Below, one piece after another: positions 37,901 to 49,954 of a stretch of DNA of 64,000 nt. The position numbers and the translations under genes were made by a program. This DNA comes from Membranipora membranacea (taxonomy: Eukaryota; Bryozoa; Gymnolaemata; Cheilostomatida; Membraniporidae), in contig OU612067.1 in assembly GCA_914767715.1 (NCBI GenBank), positions 16,621,001 through 16,685,000 of the forward strand. The letters are read 5' to 3'. The notes below the pieces were generated by a model. It was not told where the DNA came from. It saw only the letters and a program-made list of their open reading frames with translations, and ran no database searches. Each line of letters begins with the position of its first letter. Position 1 is the stretch's first letter.

Positions 37901-40900
37901 ACTACAGGCTTGAATTAATATGAAATAATTCTGAAATCCTTTTAGCTAAGCTAGTCTTTTAGCTAAGCTATTCGTGCTATCCCAAAAACATTCACAGCAA
38001 CGAACGCGAAAAAATATTTCATTTTCACACTGAAATTTTAGTGTTCAAGTGCTTGAGCTCACTTACTGTGAGCCCTTGCTGTTTAGTAAGAAACAGAAGA
38101 CTGAGCTGCCCCTAAAGAGGGACACAAGGTGCCCTAAATCCTCATACTGAGACTGCAATGCATTCTAGAAAATTAGAATGCATCCTTTATGAGGGGCCAC
38201 TAAAGACCAAAACTGAAACTAACACTAATGAGCAATTGGCACTGGCAGTGACACTTCGATCTTAGCAAATAGGCTGAGAAGTGAGAAAACATACCGTGAG
38301 CCCTTGACATAATCCTGTGGCTCCCCCCAACCTGATCTGATTCCAGCTCAGATCTAGACAGGACAGTGTGTCGTTATCTGTCAGCGCTGTCTGAAAGTAG
38401 CTCCCCGCTGTTATAGAGAAACGGTTACCGCGAAGACTTAGATATTTCAAAACTGGGTTTTCCTGGCAATGATATGAAATTAGATAATCAATATTTTACT
38501 ATAATAATACTATAATTAATTATCATTTTTATTTATGTGATCTATTGATTTAGTTATTTGCAGTCTTCTTTGGTCTTTTAAAATAGAATCTTTTAGGATG
38601 GATCGAGAAAAGAAACAATAAATATAAGAAGTTATCCTCTTTTTTGGTAAGATGGACGACTTCAGAAAAACACATTTGGCGTTATTGTTCATAGAATAAA
38701 ATGTGATTTGAACAAAAGCTGTTTGAATGTTTGCGACCACTGATTTTAAAAAAAGATATACTTCAGTGGAGAAGGCTTATATATTAATTTGGGCGCAGAA
38801 AAATTTTCAACTAGACAGATTGTGAATTACCTGCAAGACCTGACAAATATGCCCCGAATCCGCATCCTTGAAATTGTTGTAGTCAAGAAATAGAGTTTCC
38901 AGTTTCCTTGAAATAAAAATTATTGTCATCGGCAATCACAAAACACTATAAGGGAAAGAGTTGACAGATTTCATCAGATATTTGGGAGTTACTTATGCTC
39001 TCAGCCATTCATTCACATTTTGCGTTTCTTATTGCAAAGACAGATAATTAACATTGAAGACAACAGCAAACCAATGAACGATGAATGAGGGAGTCCATGG
39101 AGTAAACTGCTCCTAGTTTCACTGGATGAGGCAAATAACATATCAGCACTTTCCAGGAACCAAGTCTACCTCTGAATGTTTATGTTGATTGTAGTCAATC
39201 ATACATAAAAGTAAATATTTGGATGGGGAGGGGGGGTCGAGTTAGAACCAAGGTTATAGATATAATAACAATGATTAAATTATTTATATTTTATATGACA
39301 TTATTTATATCTATATTATGGTATTAATGATGATCTTGTGTCTTTAACAAAGTCTCAGATGTAAACATAGACTTACAGGTTTAAGGGTAGCCACTCTTTG
39401 AGCACAATCAGTCCTTCCGTACGTAGTAAATTCTCAGACAGATCTAGATTAGTGATACAGTGATTGTACTCGAGCATCTCACATATATATTGGCAGCTCT
39501 GTAGACTGATGCCACATGACCTTAGGTCTAATACTTTGACTGTAGTGTTATGCTACAATGAAATGGACAGATCCTCTACCTCACTTGAAGGGGAAAGTGA
39601 GGTGAAAAAGCCTGGCGCAATCTATTCCATCATGAGATGAGTTTGATACTGCTCTTGGGGACAAAGTTAAAAATTGAACATTTCTGTGCGTACGGTTTCA
39701 ACAACACATCACCATATCTCTGATATGTTGTCATACCATTGGGGAACGAGATATTTGCAAGAAGGAAAGTTCACAATTTTGCACATGATGGAAATAGTTA
39801 CATTCATTGCTAGTCAAAGTTAACTCACCCTCTTTACATTGTTTACTTTTCATAAGCACCAACCCTAACTATAGTTATTAGCTAGAATTTTGTGCTAGCT
39901 GTTATTAGGTCAAGCTGAACTAAGCTCTACCAAATATATCTACCCATTTACTACATTTATCAGATAGAAGCTGCCGTGATAAAAAATCATTGAGAGATTT
40001 AGGCTGCTTAAATACTATGATACTGTTGAAGATTACAAACCATCAATGAAACAGAGAGGCATTTGATGTGGTTGTCACTGAGAAGATTGTAACGTAGGCA
40101 ACATTCTGAGAGTAAGAGGCTCCTGTCTATCGAGACGTTCTCGTTAACACCCACAAAACCACACGATGAACTGTATGTGGATCTTCTATCGTCCAAAGCA
40201 CTCTTCAACTCTACAGAATATCATTATAACCAATATATTATTTATATATTATATATAAAACTTTTTTTCAGGAATTACCCTACCTTGAAATGGGAAAATG
40301 GGCAACAGCAACGTTACACCTAGGCTTTCGGTGTTGGGTTTTGAAGATTTGAATTCATGAATTTTTAATCAGCACCAAAGTAATTTTTGCAGAGATTTGA
40401 GACTTGAGTGATCATGATTAACTCAGTTCTTTCTGACTTGAATATATACTTCGATTTCTTGTTGACGGGTTAATGAATATCCACGAAAGTTAACACATTC
40501 TTTAATCTAAGCCTCAGAGCCAAATATGTTCAATGTGTGCTTATTTTTGTGCACTTATCAAGTGAAACTGAAGGATGTCATCTTTTCTGCTTTTATCATA
40601 AATCAGTAATGTACTTAAAAAATCAATGGCTAATTGTTAGCTATAGACAACTTCAAACAGTGTCAGTTTTGATTTCCTCAAGCGTTAAAACCTATCACCT
40701 TGAATTTTCTCAGGCATTTAAAAATTTTCAGTTGAATAATACTTCTCAATGATATCTTTAACATCAACTAATTTATATCCTTCGTATATTTTCTAATGCC
40801 ATTATATCAGTATTCCCATGACATTATGAGAGCTGTCAAATTACTGATAATCAAAAGTACCCAACATATTACGTATTAAAATTGTCATTTTTGTTAACAA

Positions 40901-42960
40901 TTTTAGTTGTGGGCGAATCTCTCTACAAGGTGTTATGTATGGCAGAGACAGACCCTAGTAGTGGTACCACTGCTGTCAAAAGTCTAAAAACTTGTGATGT
41001 GATGACAAAAGAGATGTTCCATAATTCATGTAACGTAGAAAGAACCACCATCAGCACAAAGTATTTTCTATACCGAGAGCTTTACCCTTTGATATGGGGT
41101 CTAGTACCCCCCTCCAAATCTAAATAGCTAAGGTACTAAAGCTAATAATTCTATTAGACTGAGTTCTAAGTGAGCTAAGGAACGATGATATAATTTACCT
41201 TCGGATCTATCGCCAAAAAACCAATCATCTTCTTCTAGTTCGAATTGTTGACCCGCCAACTCAGCATCGTAGATGTCATCATGGTTGCCGAGGGCACTAG
41301 AATCTTCATCAGTCTGCCGTGCTCGCGTGCCTTGGTGACCAGTGATTATCAAAGACCCATTAGCGCCTATATTATTCATGCCATCTTTTGGAGTATTGCC
41401 ATCTGCAACACAACCGCCATAAATATTTGTTACGATATTTAAGGAATGCTTCATTATTCTATCTGGCAACAAATATTCTGTAATTTTTCTGGTATACGGG
41501 ATGTTTGATGCATAATGGTATTCTTGATAGGTCCTGACTGTGCCAAATTATGACTTCCTTGCTTTATAGATGTACTAATAAACAGTATACATGGTATCAG
41601 CCTTTCTGCTATATAATTATTTTGCTTTTCTTGCTGCCAAACTAAATTCATAACCATTTGTTGATTATCAGATAGAAATCAACAGGATACTCTGGTCAAT
41701 GAAATCGCTGTTATCACCTCTTTTGCCTCCTGATTGTTATCATTTGATCAATTTGTGATGTCAGAACTGATTACACCTTCATAAACTTATTGCGGTAAGG
41801 ATGTTAAAGAAGTGTTGCAGTTTACCGAGTCCAGCATACCCAAGCAAAACAAAAGCAATTTTTTACTGAGGCCAGCATACCATAGCAAAGATAAAGGTAA
41901 TTTTGGCCTTAAATCTAAAGCTTGTTTAATTCGGATAAATAGTGGAAAAATGAAAATCTAGAAATTGCAGGCCTGTCTGTATTTTAGCTATTTTAGGACA
42001 GCTAAAATAGACAAGGACAAGGAGCGGTATTAGATTAGGATAGGATATGGTGATATTCAGGCGTTGGCATCATACTTGTAAAGCCAGTAACAAAGGGGAT
42101 AGTATAATTATCAATTATATATTATATATTTTATGTAATATAAACATTTGGATTGATGAGAGACACTGTATAAGTGAGAAGGGTTCCTGTTTCTACGCTT
42201 CGAAATTGTTTGTTCATCGGGGAAATGGTAATTAAAGGAGGAAATGTTTTAAGTCAGCAATCTCCGCTTAGGCCCATTAAGCAGGCAGCTCAATTTGGAG
42301 TAGGAGGTGGCTCAGTTGGTTAGAGCGCCGGACTTCAACACGCAAGTGTTGAAGGTCGTGGGTTCGAATCCCACTGCAGTCCATCTTCTACTGGGGATTG
42401 GTTGGTCCCCCAGGTGTACTCCGACCTGCCTGCAAACTGAGAGCAATTTGGCACATATATTGCGGCCTCGCCAATAAGGCAATAATATTTCGCCGCCCAT
42501 GCCTCGGGATGGGCGAGTGATAAGACATCGGATTTTAATCAACCTTTAATCAATCGATCAAATTGGTCTCCATGTATTCAACTAGGCTGACAAAGAGTTG
42601 AGATTAAAAACCCTCGCTGAAAATATTTATGATTACATCGCAAAACAACAAAAAAAAGCTGTAATTTTTATTTCAAAATCTGATGACACATGTCATATGA
42701 TATAGTGTTATAACACTTATTCATAGGAAAAAACTAATACAGGGAAACCAAAGGTTTGAGCCCCCCAGACTCTTGTCCTCACGGCTGGGGCAAGTCAGTA
42801 AGTTAATGTAAGTAAGTAAATAAGTAAATGCCTTTACCTGTTGCCTTGTCTTACCTGGTGTTGTTGACCTACTGAATGATGAAGTTGGTCGAGGGTCTCG
42901 GTGCAATTTCCGCCTCTCACCTCCTCCTCTCCAGACAGCTTCTATTCTGAACGCATCCAT
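34981..42960 (-). CDS. Leucine-rich repeat and EF-hand protein, LRRC74A/B-like
   Basis: Twelve exons in transcript order: 42960-42855 (ATG), 41402-41199, 40210-40041, 39552-39377, 38906-38831, 38462-38295, 37437-37243, 36732-36625, 36398-36303, 35951-35781, 35417-35332, 35101-34981 (TGA). They total 1677 nt, or 558 residues. The N-terminal 100 residues are polar and acidic (EEDDWFFGDRSE). Residues about 150-400 carry RNase-inhibitor-type LRRs, for example VKVLDLRSCGIS, ITNLDLSENLLRTEGL, LSCLDLSWNQIRLGGA, LKDLDLSWNGLGIQG and LQNLDLCANRIT. The C-terminus has two EF-hand loops: DKDRSNSLTRQEL (about residue 475) and DTDHDGEISLTEL (about 510). The second has all the usual calcium ligands. A basic tail follows. 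This LRR plus EF-hand order resembles LRRC74A/B. For exon 1 I chose the donor at CCAG|GTAAGA because it alone keeps the frame. Confidence 0.85.
35467..35567. repeat. ~100-bp hairpin repeat in an LRR-gene intron
   Basis: GGGTGCAAGCCTAGTCTACG and the complement of TAAGACTAGTGTAAGCCC pair, and the stem continues through GTGCTCAGA and GCTGCAAT. Similar words (AAGCACTAAGACTA, GGCTGCAAGTGCG) recur near 48850-48910, suggesting a family. Confidence 0.6.
42299..42545 (+). repeat. tRNA-derived SINE (type d), copy 1
   Basis: The head GGTGGCTCAGTTGGTTAGAG (box A) and GTGGGTTCGAATCCCACTG (box B) is tRNA-like. A shared body follows: GGGGATTGGTTGGTCC, GTACTCCGACCTGCCTGCAA, CGTCGCCAAT-type words and CCCATGCCTCGGGATG, then a tail ending ATTTTAATCAACC. 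It lies in LRR-gene intron 1. The head resembles a tRNA gene, but the acceptor stem does not close. Confidence 0.75.
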
Positions 42961-43930
42961 AAATAGCGCTGCTGTGGCTGGGCAAACTGATTCAATCGCT
43001 GCCGATATCTAGTTTAATTGCTGACTTGTAATTTAGGTTGAAGTTCAAAAACCAAGTGATGACAAACTCTCCCCTCTGCTTCAAAATTTATAAATGACAG
43101 ATCGTGGCTGGCAACGAGACAAAGATTGTTGAGTATGTTGTCTCTAGCATGTAATCCGATTTGTATTTAAATGGTCCAGAAAATGACCTGTTTAACACCT
43201 GAACAACAACACTATCGTTATCAGCATTCCAGAATTCAGAAGGTGTCGCAAGCATGCCGATTCATAATCCAAATATTATCAGTGGTGGTCGTTTTTTACA
43301 GCTTCATGTTGATGATATTGCGTCACATGCTTAAAAGAAACACAACACCAAACACAGTAATCTATCACTGGTCTATAATATTTACAACAAACACTCTGTT
43401 CGAATTACAACAGCTAGCAAGCGCAAATAAACATCAATATAGCAAATTTAAATTTATATTAAACTCCTAAGCAAACGAATCGCAGTGCATTCCGGCTAGA
43501 TATTTAGTGTAATACATCTTAATAAGAGGAAAACTAAATACAGATTAAATATTTTTCGATAATACATTATGCTATCAAAGTCCGGCACCTAATATGTTTG
43601 CGTGGTCCGAGCAATATCACCTTCAGACCTACATGGCTTTCCAACCATCAATATCTCAACCATATCCATCAATGCATGCTGGCAGCTGCCTCGGTTAAAG
43701 TTTGAACTTCGATACATCGATACCTGACTTCTCATTGTGTCTTTTTTGTTGTTGCCTTTAAGCACAAGGTCTTACTTGCTTCTTGCATGCATTGAGCTGT
43801 GCTCATAAACATATAAAGTATTTATATGTTTATGGCTGTGCTAAACAAATATAATACTATTATTATTATTATACATCCTGAGAAATAGTCTTGTTTTCAA
43901 AATTGCAAACAGTAATAAATATCCTTTGGT

Positions 43931-44824
43931 CATACTGACTCTCGTGATCTGACTGGGCATGTAGATCACTGATAGACTAGGCTATCATTAGGCCCTACCA
44001 TAAATGTGAAAATGTCATACGGTTAAGTATGTCATTCGCGAATTCGATTTGCGTCTAATGAGCTTAATTCGGGTTCCGATATTGATCAGGGAGAATGAGC
44101 CACCTTTGTTTGGACATAAAATATACAGGGGCTTATATTAACAAGACAAGATAACTCTCGCTACCAATTCCGCACGCACTATCGAGATCAGCAACAAAAA
44201 AAACAGTTGGCCAATCAAATGGCTTCGGTATTCCGAGACTCAATTTTGCATAGATCAGCTTATGCCTCAGAGCTGCACATGCACAGAATGATTGCAAACA
44301 CTACTTTTAAATTCCTTTGGTAAAAATGATTTTGGTGATCCTTGAATGTAACCATGAATTAACTGACTTTTGGCTAGTTTAAGCGCTTATACAGTGTCGG
44401 GAAAGCTGGTATAGTTAGTATTAAATTTTCAACCACTTTCCCACTTTGGTTGGGAAAGTGGTCGAAAATGAAATGCTACTCATTCTGCGCATGCTCAGCT
44501 CTGGGCATGAGCTGATCAATGAACTAAACTAAAGGTTTAGTTCATTGAGCTGATCACTGCAAAATTGAGTCTCGGAATTCCGAAGCCATCTGATTGGCTA
44601 CCTGCTCTGGTGGCATGCTCTCCAATGCTTGCGGAATTGTTACTCATAGTCATACTCACTGACCAAATGTTTTATAAGAACCAAGACTAAACTCATTGTT
44701 TTTGCACATGCGCAAATAAAAGTCATGCATGATGGTTACTTAGGTTACGACATCTCTTTTGTGGTAATGATAGCCTAGTTTATCAGTGATCTACATGCCC
44801 AGTCAGATCACGAGAGTCAGTATG
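43931..44824. mobile_element. Foldback element with 60-bp terminal inverted repeats
   Basis: The arms 43931-43990 and 44765-44824 are inverted copies with one mismatch in 60 (starting CATACTGACTCTCGTGATCT). Inside, a second set of inverted words (CCGAGACTCAATTTTGC, GCTGATCAATGAACTAAAC) folds again. There is no coding capacity. No clear target-site duplication is visible. Confidence 0.8.
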
Positions 44825-45235
44825 AATGCTACTACCAGCTATCCCGACTAGCTTTTTGCAAGCTATTTGTTTGTAATAAGAAAGCTAATTATACCATGCC
44901 AGATACGGATTTCAATGTAGCGACAGTGTCGCTGCCTTCAATCAAGAAAAGCAACTCCCATAAACATTAACATGTTCTTTAAACATAAACATGATCTCCC
45001 AAAAACATGATTTACGGAAGAGATGATCACTTTATGCTCAGGCTATCCATTGATAGTCTATAATATACCTGGTACTTATCTTAGTCACACAGTGCTAATC
45101 ACACCATGTCGTGAAACTAACAATAATCCACTGTCATTCATACAAAAATGATGCAAGCACTCATGCGTGGAATTTAAGCACACAAGCGGTGCCTAAATAG
45201 CTGGTAGTAGGCATTCTATTATCTCTACTGCTTGG

Positions 45236-45490
45236 ACTAGGATGTGACACAATTAGTCAGAGCAAGGAGTTAAACTCCTTGGTTAGAGCGGTCTTTTCAG
45301 CACACAGGTGTTCAAGATTGTGGGTTCAAATCCCACTGTAGTCTATTGACTATTGGGGTATGCTCCAACCTGCCAACAAACAGAAACAATACTCCGCAGC
45401 AATGGCAACGTCGCCAATTAATTTCTTGCCACCCATGCTTCAGGATGTGGCATATCATAACACCTTGATTGATTTTAATCAACCAAGATT
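45236..45490 (+). repeat. tRNA-derived SINE (type d), copy 2
   Basis: Same body as 42299-42545: GTGGGTTCAAATCCCACTG, CTATTGGGGTATGCTCC, AACCTGCCAACAAAC, ACGTCGCCAATTAA, CCCATGCTTCAGGATG, then GATTGATTTTAATCAA. The head has an extra direct duplication around TTAGTCAGAGCAAGG/TTGGTTAGAGCGG. Confidence 0.75.
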
Positions 45491-45770
45491 GATTTTAATC
45501 AAGCTGCTAACACAACTGTATAATTGGAGAATCTATGATCTATGAGTTTTGCTATTAACTTCCTTGATTTGCAATTTGTGTCTTTGATAAGGTATGATTT
45601 GACATGAGGCATCCGTATGAAGTTGAATCCTATGCAACTTGATACTGCGATATAAGAGGATCTTTGATTATTGCCGTCAACCGGCATCTGATTATACAAC
45701 GTATAATATGTCAATGCCAATAATCTTTTGGCAATGACCATGTGTTTTTAAACCGAACTCATGATTTGGC

Positions 45771-46085
45771 TTGAGGTATTCATGTGTGAAGTTGAACCCT
45801 ATGAAATTTGATACTGGGTTGTGTATATCATCAAATCAAAAACTAAGTGCAAGGGTGTTTTGTGTACTAGCCTTGTCTGTCAAGCAGCCAACTTTTTTTG
45901 TTTTTGGTCACGTGACAAGAATGCTTTGTGTTCTACTTTACAGCCAAAACATCCTTATCAGTTTGACTGCCTAAGACTTACATTACAGTTACAGCGCGTT
46001 ATCTCAGCTCTCCAAAAGTTCAGGGATAAGAAAAAAGGAAATACCAGTATTCTTATTGTTGACAAGCGGGGTATCAACTTATAAG
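45771..46085 (+). promoter_or_regulatory. Upstream region and 5' leader exon of CD225 copy 1
   Basis: A non-coding exon ends ...TTATAAG|GTGAGTGATG at 46085. The 47654 coding exon has a splice acceptor just five bases before its ATG, so a leader exon is required. The block AGAAAAAAGGAAATACCA..TATTGTTGACAAGCGGG is matched in inverted orientation at 55703-55790 ahead of copy 2. Confidence 0.55.
45868..45920. repeat. Short hairpin repeat, family H2 copy 3
   Basis: TAGCCTTGTCTGTCAAGC and TTTGGTCACGTGACAAGA are inverted ends around a T-rich centre. It sits upstream of the leader exon of CD225 copy 1. Confidence 0.6.
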
Positions 46086-46608
46086 GTGAGTGATGAGCTA
46101 CATGCCAATAGCGTTTGACTTAATGTTAGCTAGCACACAATTTTGGCTAGCTGAGGTAGGTGTCTAAACCAAGTAAAGAGGGTAGCGAATGGCTTTAAAT
46201 GCAGCTATTTCTGGTTTGTGAGAAGTGGCTCAATAATCTTCTCGCATACACCTTACTCCTCTAGGGCACTGAAACCAGCCCTGGGACCATCAGTTAATCG
46301 ACATTACCAGGTTGATGGTGTGCCGTGCTGTCTTCTGCAGAATAGCAAGATTCATTAGAGTCCTAGGTGTTGAACGAAAAAAATCAACTTTTTGAGAAGC
46401 AATATACATTTCATGAGCTATGCCCAATAATAAATGTTAGCTACCCTAGAGGATTATAAGGTATTCGACGGAGGAATAGTTTGCAATTTCACACATGTTC
46501 GGAATAGCTGCGCTTGAAGCCCCCAAACGAGCTAAACTAAACTTTGCCCAACAATTAATCCTCTAAGATGATGCAATAATATTGTTATAATCTTGATCGA
46601 CCTCGGTC

Positions 46609-46806
46609 CAAGTCATGGTAAGTCAAGTCATCTTCAAGTCAAGTCAAAGTCACGACTTGACTTGACTTAACAAAATTATAACTTGACTTGACTTGACTTG
46701 ATGTCGAAAACAAATAGACAAGACTTGACTTGACTTGACTTAACGAAAAATTGACTTTGACTTGACTTGACTTGGGAGTTATCCTGACTTTGGTCAAGTC
46801 AACATA
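46609..46806. repeat. ACTTG/CAAGT pentanucleotide satellite, block 1
   Basis: Degenerate array of TCAAG and ACTTG units, both orientations at the left edge and mostly GACTTGACTTG to the right. It lies in the first intron of CD225 copy 1. Confidence 0.85.
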
Positions 46807-46866
46807 AGTCAATGTGTGAAATTTCATAACATAATGTAGAAAGAGATATAGGAAGGATAATCATAA

Positions 46867-46971
46867 CTGAGAACCCCAACTCTGAAACCCCAACTCTGAA
46901 ACCCCAACTCAGAAACCCCAACTCTGAAACCCCAACTCTGAAACCCCAACTCTGAAACCCCAACTCCAAGT
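46867..46971. repeat. 14-bp minisatellite GAAACCCCAACTCT
   Basis: Seven tandem units of GAAACCCCAACTCT, nearly identical. One unit has CAG in place of CTG, and the array decays at both ends. Confidence 0.9.
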
Positions 46972-47375
46972 CATGGAGGCTAGTAGCCACTGCCATCGAC
47001 AAACCTCTCATGACCTTAGAGACATTACAAACAGGCAGATGCAAAAACCTTTTCAGAGAGAACGTTTTATCCGTCCTTAACAAATAGTGATCAATCTTGG
47101 TCTGTGTTTATTTATTTATCCTCCACCAGCTCATCTTTTTACAGCATGAAACATTTCATTTGTCATCATTGACACAATAAAGGTACGTATATACAATGAA
47201 GTAACAATGCTGAATTGCGTACACACACATACCATCTTTCGTTTGTGGGGAGGGGAGCAAATCCCGATTAGTAGAGCAACTCCTAACTAACTCCTCCACG
47301 ATTTGGAGTCACCCGGGATTGAAATGAATTCCGAGTTGATTTTCACGGTTAATGAGCGTGACTTTGCCATGACTT

Positions 47376-47545
47376 GTAAGTCACCCATCTTTGACTTGAC
47401 TTGACTTACAAAAATCATGACTTGACTTGACTTGATGGCGAAAAAAAATAGACACCAATTGACTTGACTTGACTTGGTGTAAATGTGACTTGACTTGTCT
47501 TGACTTAGCATCGACAATGACTTGACTTGACTTGCGATGACTTGG
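47376..47545. repeat. ACTTG pentanucleotide satellite, block 2
   Basis: Further GACTTGACTTG runs broken by short unique pieces, in the same intron and orientation as block 1. Confidence 0.85.
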
Positions 47546-47653
47546 ACCCAGGTCTGAATCTTGATACAAGCAATGCATACTCTAAGACAAATAACAAAAG
47601 ATATTACACTGCATAATGCACTTAACACTTCCTGACTGTATTTTTAAGGTTCA

Positions 47654-49227
47654 ATGGATAACCGTGAACTTCCACCACCTTCCTACGATGCTGTCAAATC
47701 GAGGCAAAGTGACAACCACCCAACACAGCACAACAATCATCACTCTGATAATACAAGGGTAGATGGTGACAGTGACCTTGACGAAGGTCGTGGTAATAGA
47801 CAATCAGAATGTAGTGAACTTCTGCCATCCTACGAAGCTGCCACATCCACCCCAAGTAACAATGGTCAAACCAGAGGCAACAATGGTCACCCTGATCAAA
47901 CAAGCTCTACAGATTGCAGTGAACCTCTGCTACCATCCTACAGTGCTGCAACATCCAGCCAAACTTACAACGGTCCATCACAACAAAACATTCATCAATC
48001 CGATAATACAGATTATTCAAATGGTGACCATGACCTTGGCGGAGATTGCGGGAGAAGACAATCAGGGATTTCACAAGAGGATAACGAATCAAGGTTGAAC
48101 AGATGTGAAAACCGTGATGTCAATCGTATGAGACAGCAACCTGAGCTCCCAAGGTACGGTAGGGGTGATCCTAGCTATGAGTGCAATGGCCTCCAACAAA
48201 CCAACCGACCAATCATAGATGATGATGGTGGACTAGTACCACTAGTACCAGCTAGCGCTGGCCCACCAGTAGGCGTTCATTTCCAATCGAATCTGCCTTC
48301 AAGTTCACAAAGCGGTGTAGTTAAATGGCAATGTGGCGTTCCACCGGTGCCTTCAATGTGGAACGGACCATATTTAGACGGTAAACTCCGCCCTGAATAC
48401 AGACACATGTCCGGCCCGCCTTACCCTCCCCTTCATCTTATGAGATCTCAAGTATCTCACCCAGCGGACAACCAGAACAACCAAAGCTGTCAAGAAAAAC
48501 CCTCCACTAGCGCTGATCATGGTGCACGTCCTGTCAACGCTATGCAGGTTGAACAGTTTGGACAAGTGACAAGGGTGACCTATCACCCTGACCAACCATC
48601 CGTGACTTATATTGACAACCTGGATGGGGAATACGGCTATGACTACATGGGTCTGTCAATATTAAATATGTGTTGCTGCGTATGCATTGGTGGAATGATC
48701 GGACTTATTCTCTCATTTACTACTAAACATCTTGTTGAATCAGGTATGACTTAAGCTATCCTTATAGAGTTTATTATTGTCAAAGCCAACGTTGTCGCTC
48801 ATATTTATGTAGTTTAAGTACTCAGTGCAAGGTGCAGGGCAGGGCTGCAAGTGCGAAGTTATGGCACCACATTATCAATCAATTCGAGCCGTCTAAGCAC
48901 TAAGACTATTATTTGTGTAACCTACCATAAGTTTGTAGGACTCGCTGCTATCCATGTAGCGAGGGTTCCCAGGCTGTGTCCCTGTGCAGTCTAATAGTTT
49001 GGAGTTGCCCCTAAACAGGATTGCGTCATTGGTAATCACATAGTTTCAAACTGTTCTGTTGAATACGGAGTCACTTGATACATTTTTGTTCTGCTTGAAC
49101 AGGTGATGCAAGAAAATCGAGAATCTTGGGACGAATAACATTTCTATGGAATATCGCCTCGATGGTGGCTTCTCTCATCGTGTTTTTGATAATCTTGGTC
49201 AGATTTTACGATTTTAATATAATGTAG
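47654..49227 (+). CDS. CD225/dispanin family membrane protein, copy 1
   Basis: Two coding exons, 47654-48743 and 49103-49227 (TAG), give 404 residues. The ATG lies five bases after a splice acceptor (TTTTTAAG). The N-terminus carries LPPPSYDA (a PPxY motif) followed by two related units (LLPSYEAA, LLPSYSAA), so the first ~130 residues are an internal triplication. A shared module follows (VHFQSNLPSSSQS, KLRPEYRHMSGPPYPPLHL, QVTRVTYHPDQ). The C-terminal CD225 domain (from about residue 327) has helix 1 with a cysteine cluster (LSILNMCCCVCIGGMIGL), the loop GDARKSRILGR and helix 2 after LWNIASM. Family knowledge: CD225 proteins include the IFITM restriction factors, which bind NEDD4 through PPxY and are palmitoylated on these cysteines. 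An AATAAA follows at 49241. The specific function is unknown. Confidence 0.9.
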
Positions 49228-49240
49228 GTAGTGTGTGTAC

Positions 49241-49246
49241 AATAAA
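49241..49246 (+). terminator. Polyadenylation signal, CD225 copy 1
   Basis: AATAAA 13 bases past the stop codon. This is unusually close, so a later site may be used instead. Confidence 0.35.
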
Positions 49247-49483
49247 GTAGCTCAAATATGCAGAGTTTGTGAATCGATGAACAGTGGGGATTATATCAGA
49301 CAATAATACCGGGATAATAATACTACATATAATATCGTTGTTTAAAAACTTTTCCACTTGACTTTTCACTTTTTCATTGTTATCTTTGAGGACTAAGATG
49401 TTATGTTATGTTATGTTAATGTTTATTTTACCTTCAAAGCCGGCACATCAGACAACTCTGACAGACAGCAATATTATTAGGTT

Positions 49484-49720
49484 CATTTTGATAAAAGTTC
49501 CTATTGTGTATCTACCCTACAGACATGTCTATGTCGATGTTCAGTTTGATATAAGTTCTTATTGTGTATCTACCCAATAGACATGTATATGTCGATGTTC
49601 AGCTTGATAAAAGTTCCTATTGTGTATCTACCCCATAGACATGTCTATGTCGATGTTCAGTGTTTGATATAAGTTCCTATTGTGCATCTACCCCATGTCT
49701 ATGTCTATGATCTACCCTAA
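49484..49720. repeat. ~59-bp minisatellite downstream of CD225 copy 1
   Basis: Almost four tandem units of TTTGATAAAAGTTCCTATTG, TGTATCTACCCCATAGAC and ATGTCTATGTCGATGTTCAG. The last unit is truncated. Confidence 0.85.
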
Positions 49721-49954
49721 GACATGAATCTTTATAAACTGCCAAGAGTTGTTAGATACATAGCAGACATTGCATACAGATTGCTAATTCTTTGTAATCA
49801 TGAATTTAATCTAATTTTTGTCATGAAAAGATTTATGGTGGAAAGATTTTTTGTTATCAGTTAATGAGGCTTATTAAAATGTTTGTCTTGTTGTACTTTT
49901 GAAAAAACGTTCTTTACTTGGTGATATTTTCGTGTATAAGAAAAGATGGAAGAG

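Noticed and set aside
42299-42395. Functional tRNA gene
   Set aside because: Box A and B are good, but the acceptor stem does not close, and the same non-tRNA body follows in a second copy at 45236. A SINE fits better.
43171-43470. 99-codon plus-strand frame with a hydrophobic stretch
   Set aside because: No splice sites or conserved text. It lies in repeat-rich intergenic DNA.
46867-46971. Telomere-like or CRISPR array
   Set aside because: The 14-bp units are head to tail with no spacers and do not match a telomere unit. It is a minisatellite in a eukaryotic intron.
47694-48098. Other-frame readings across the CD225 first exon
   Set aside because: Shadow frames of low-complexity coding DNA. 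The frame chosen is the one conserved among all three copies.
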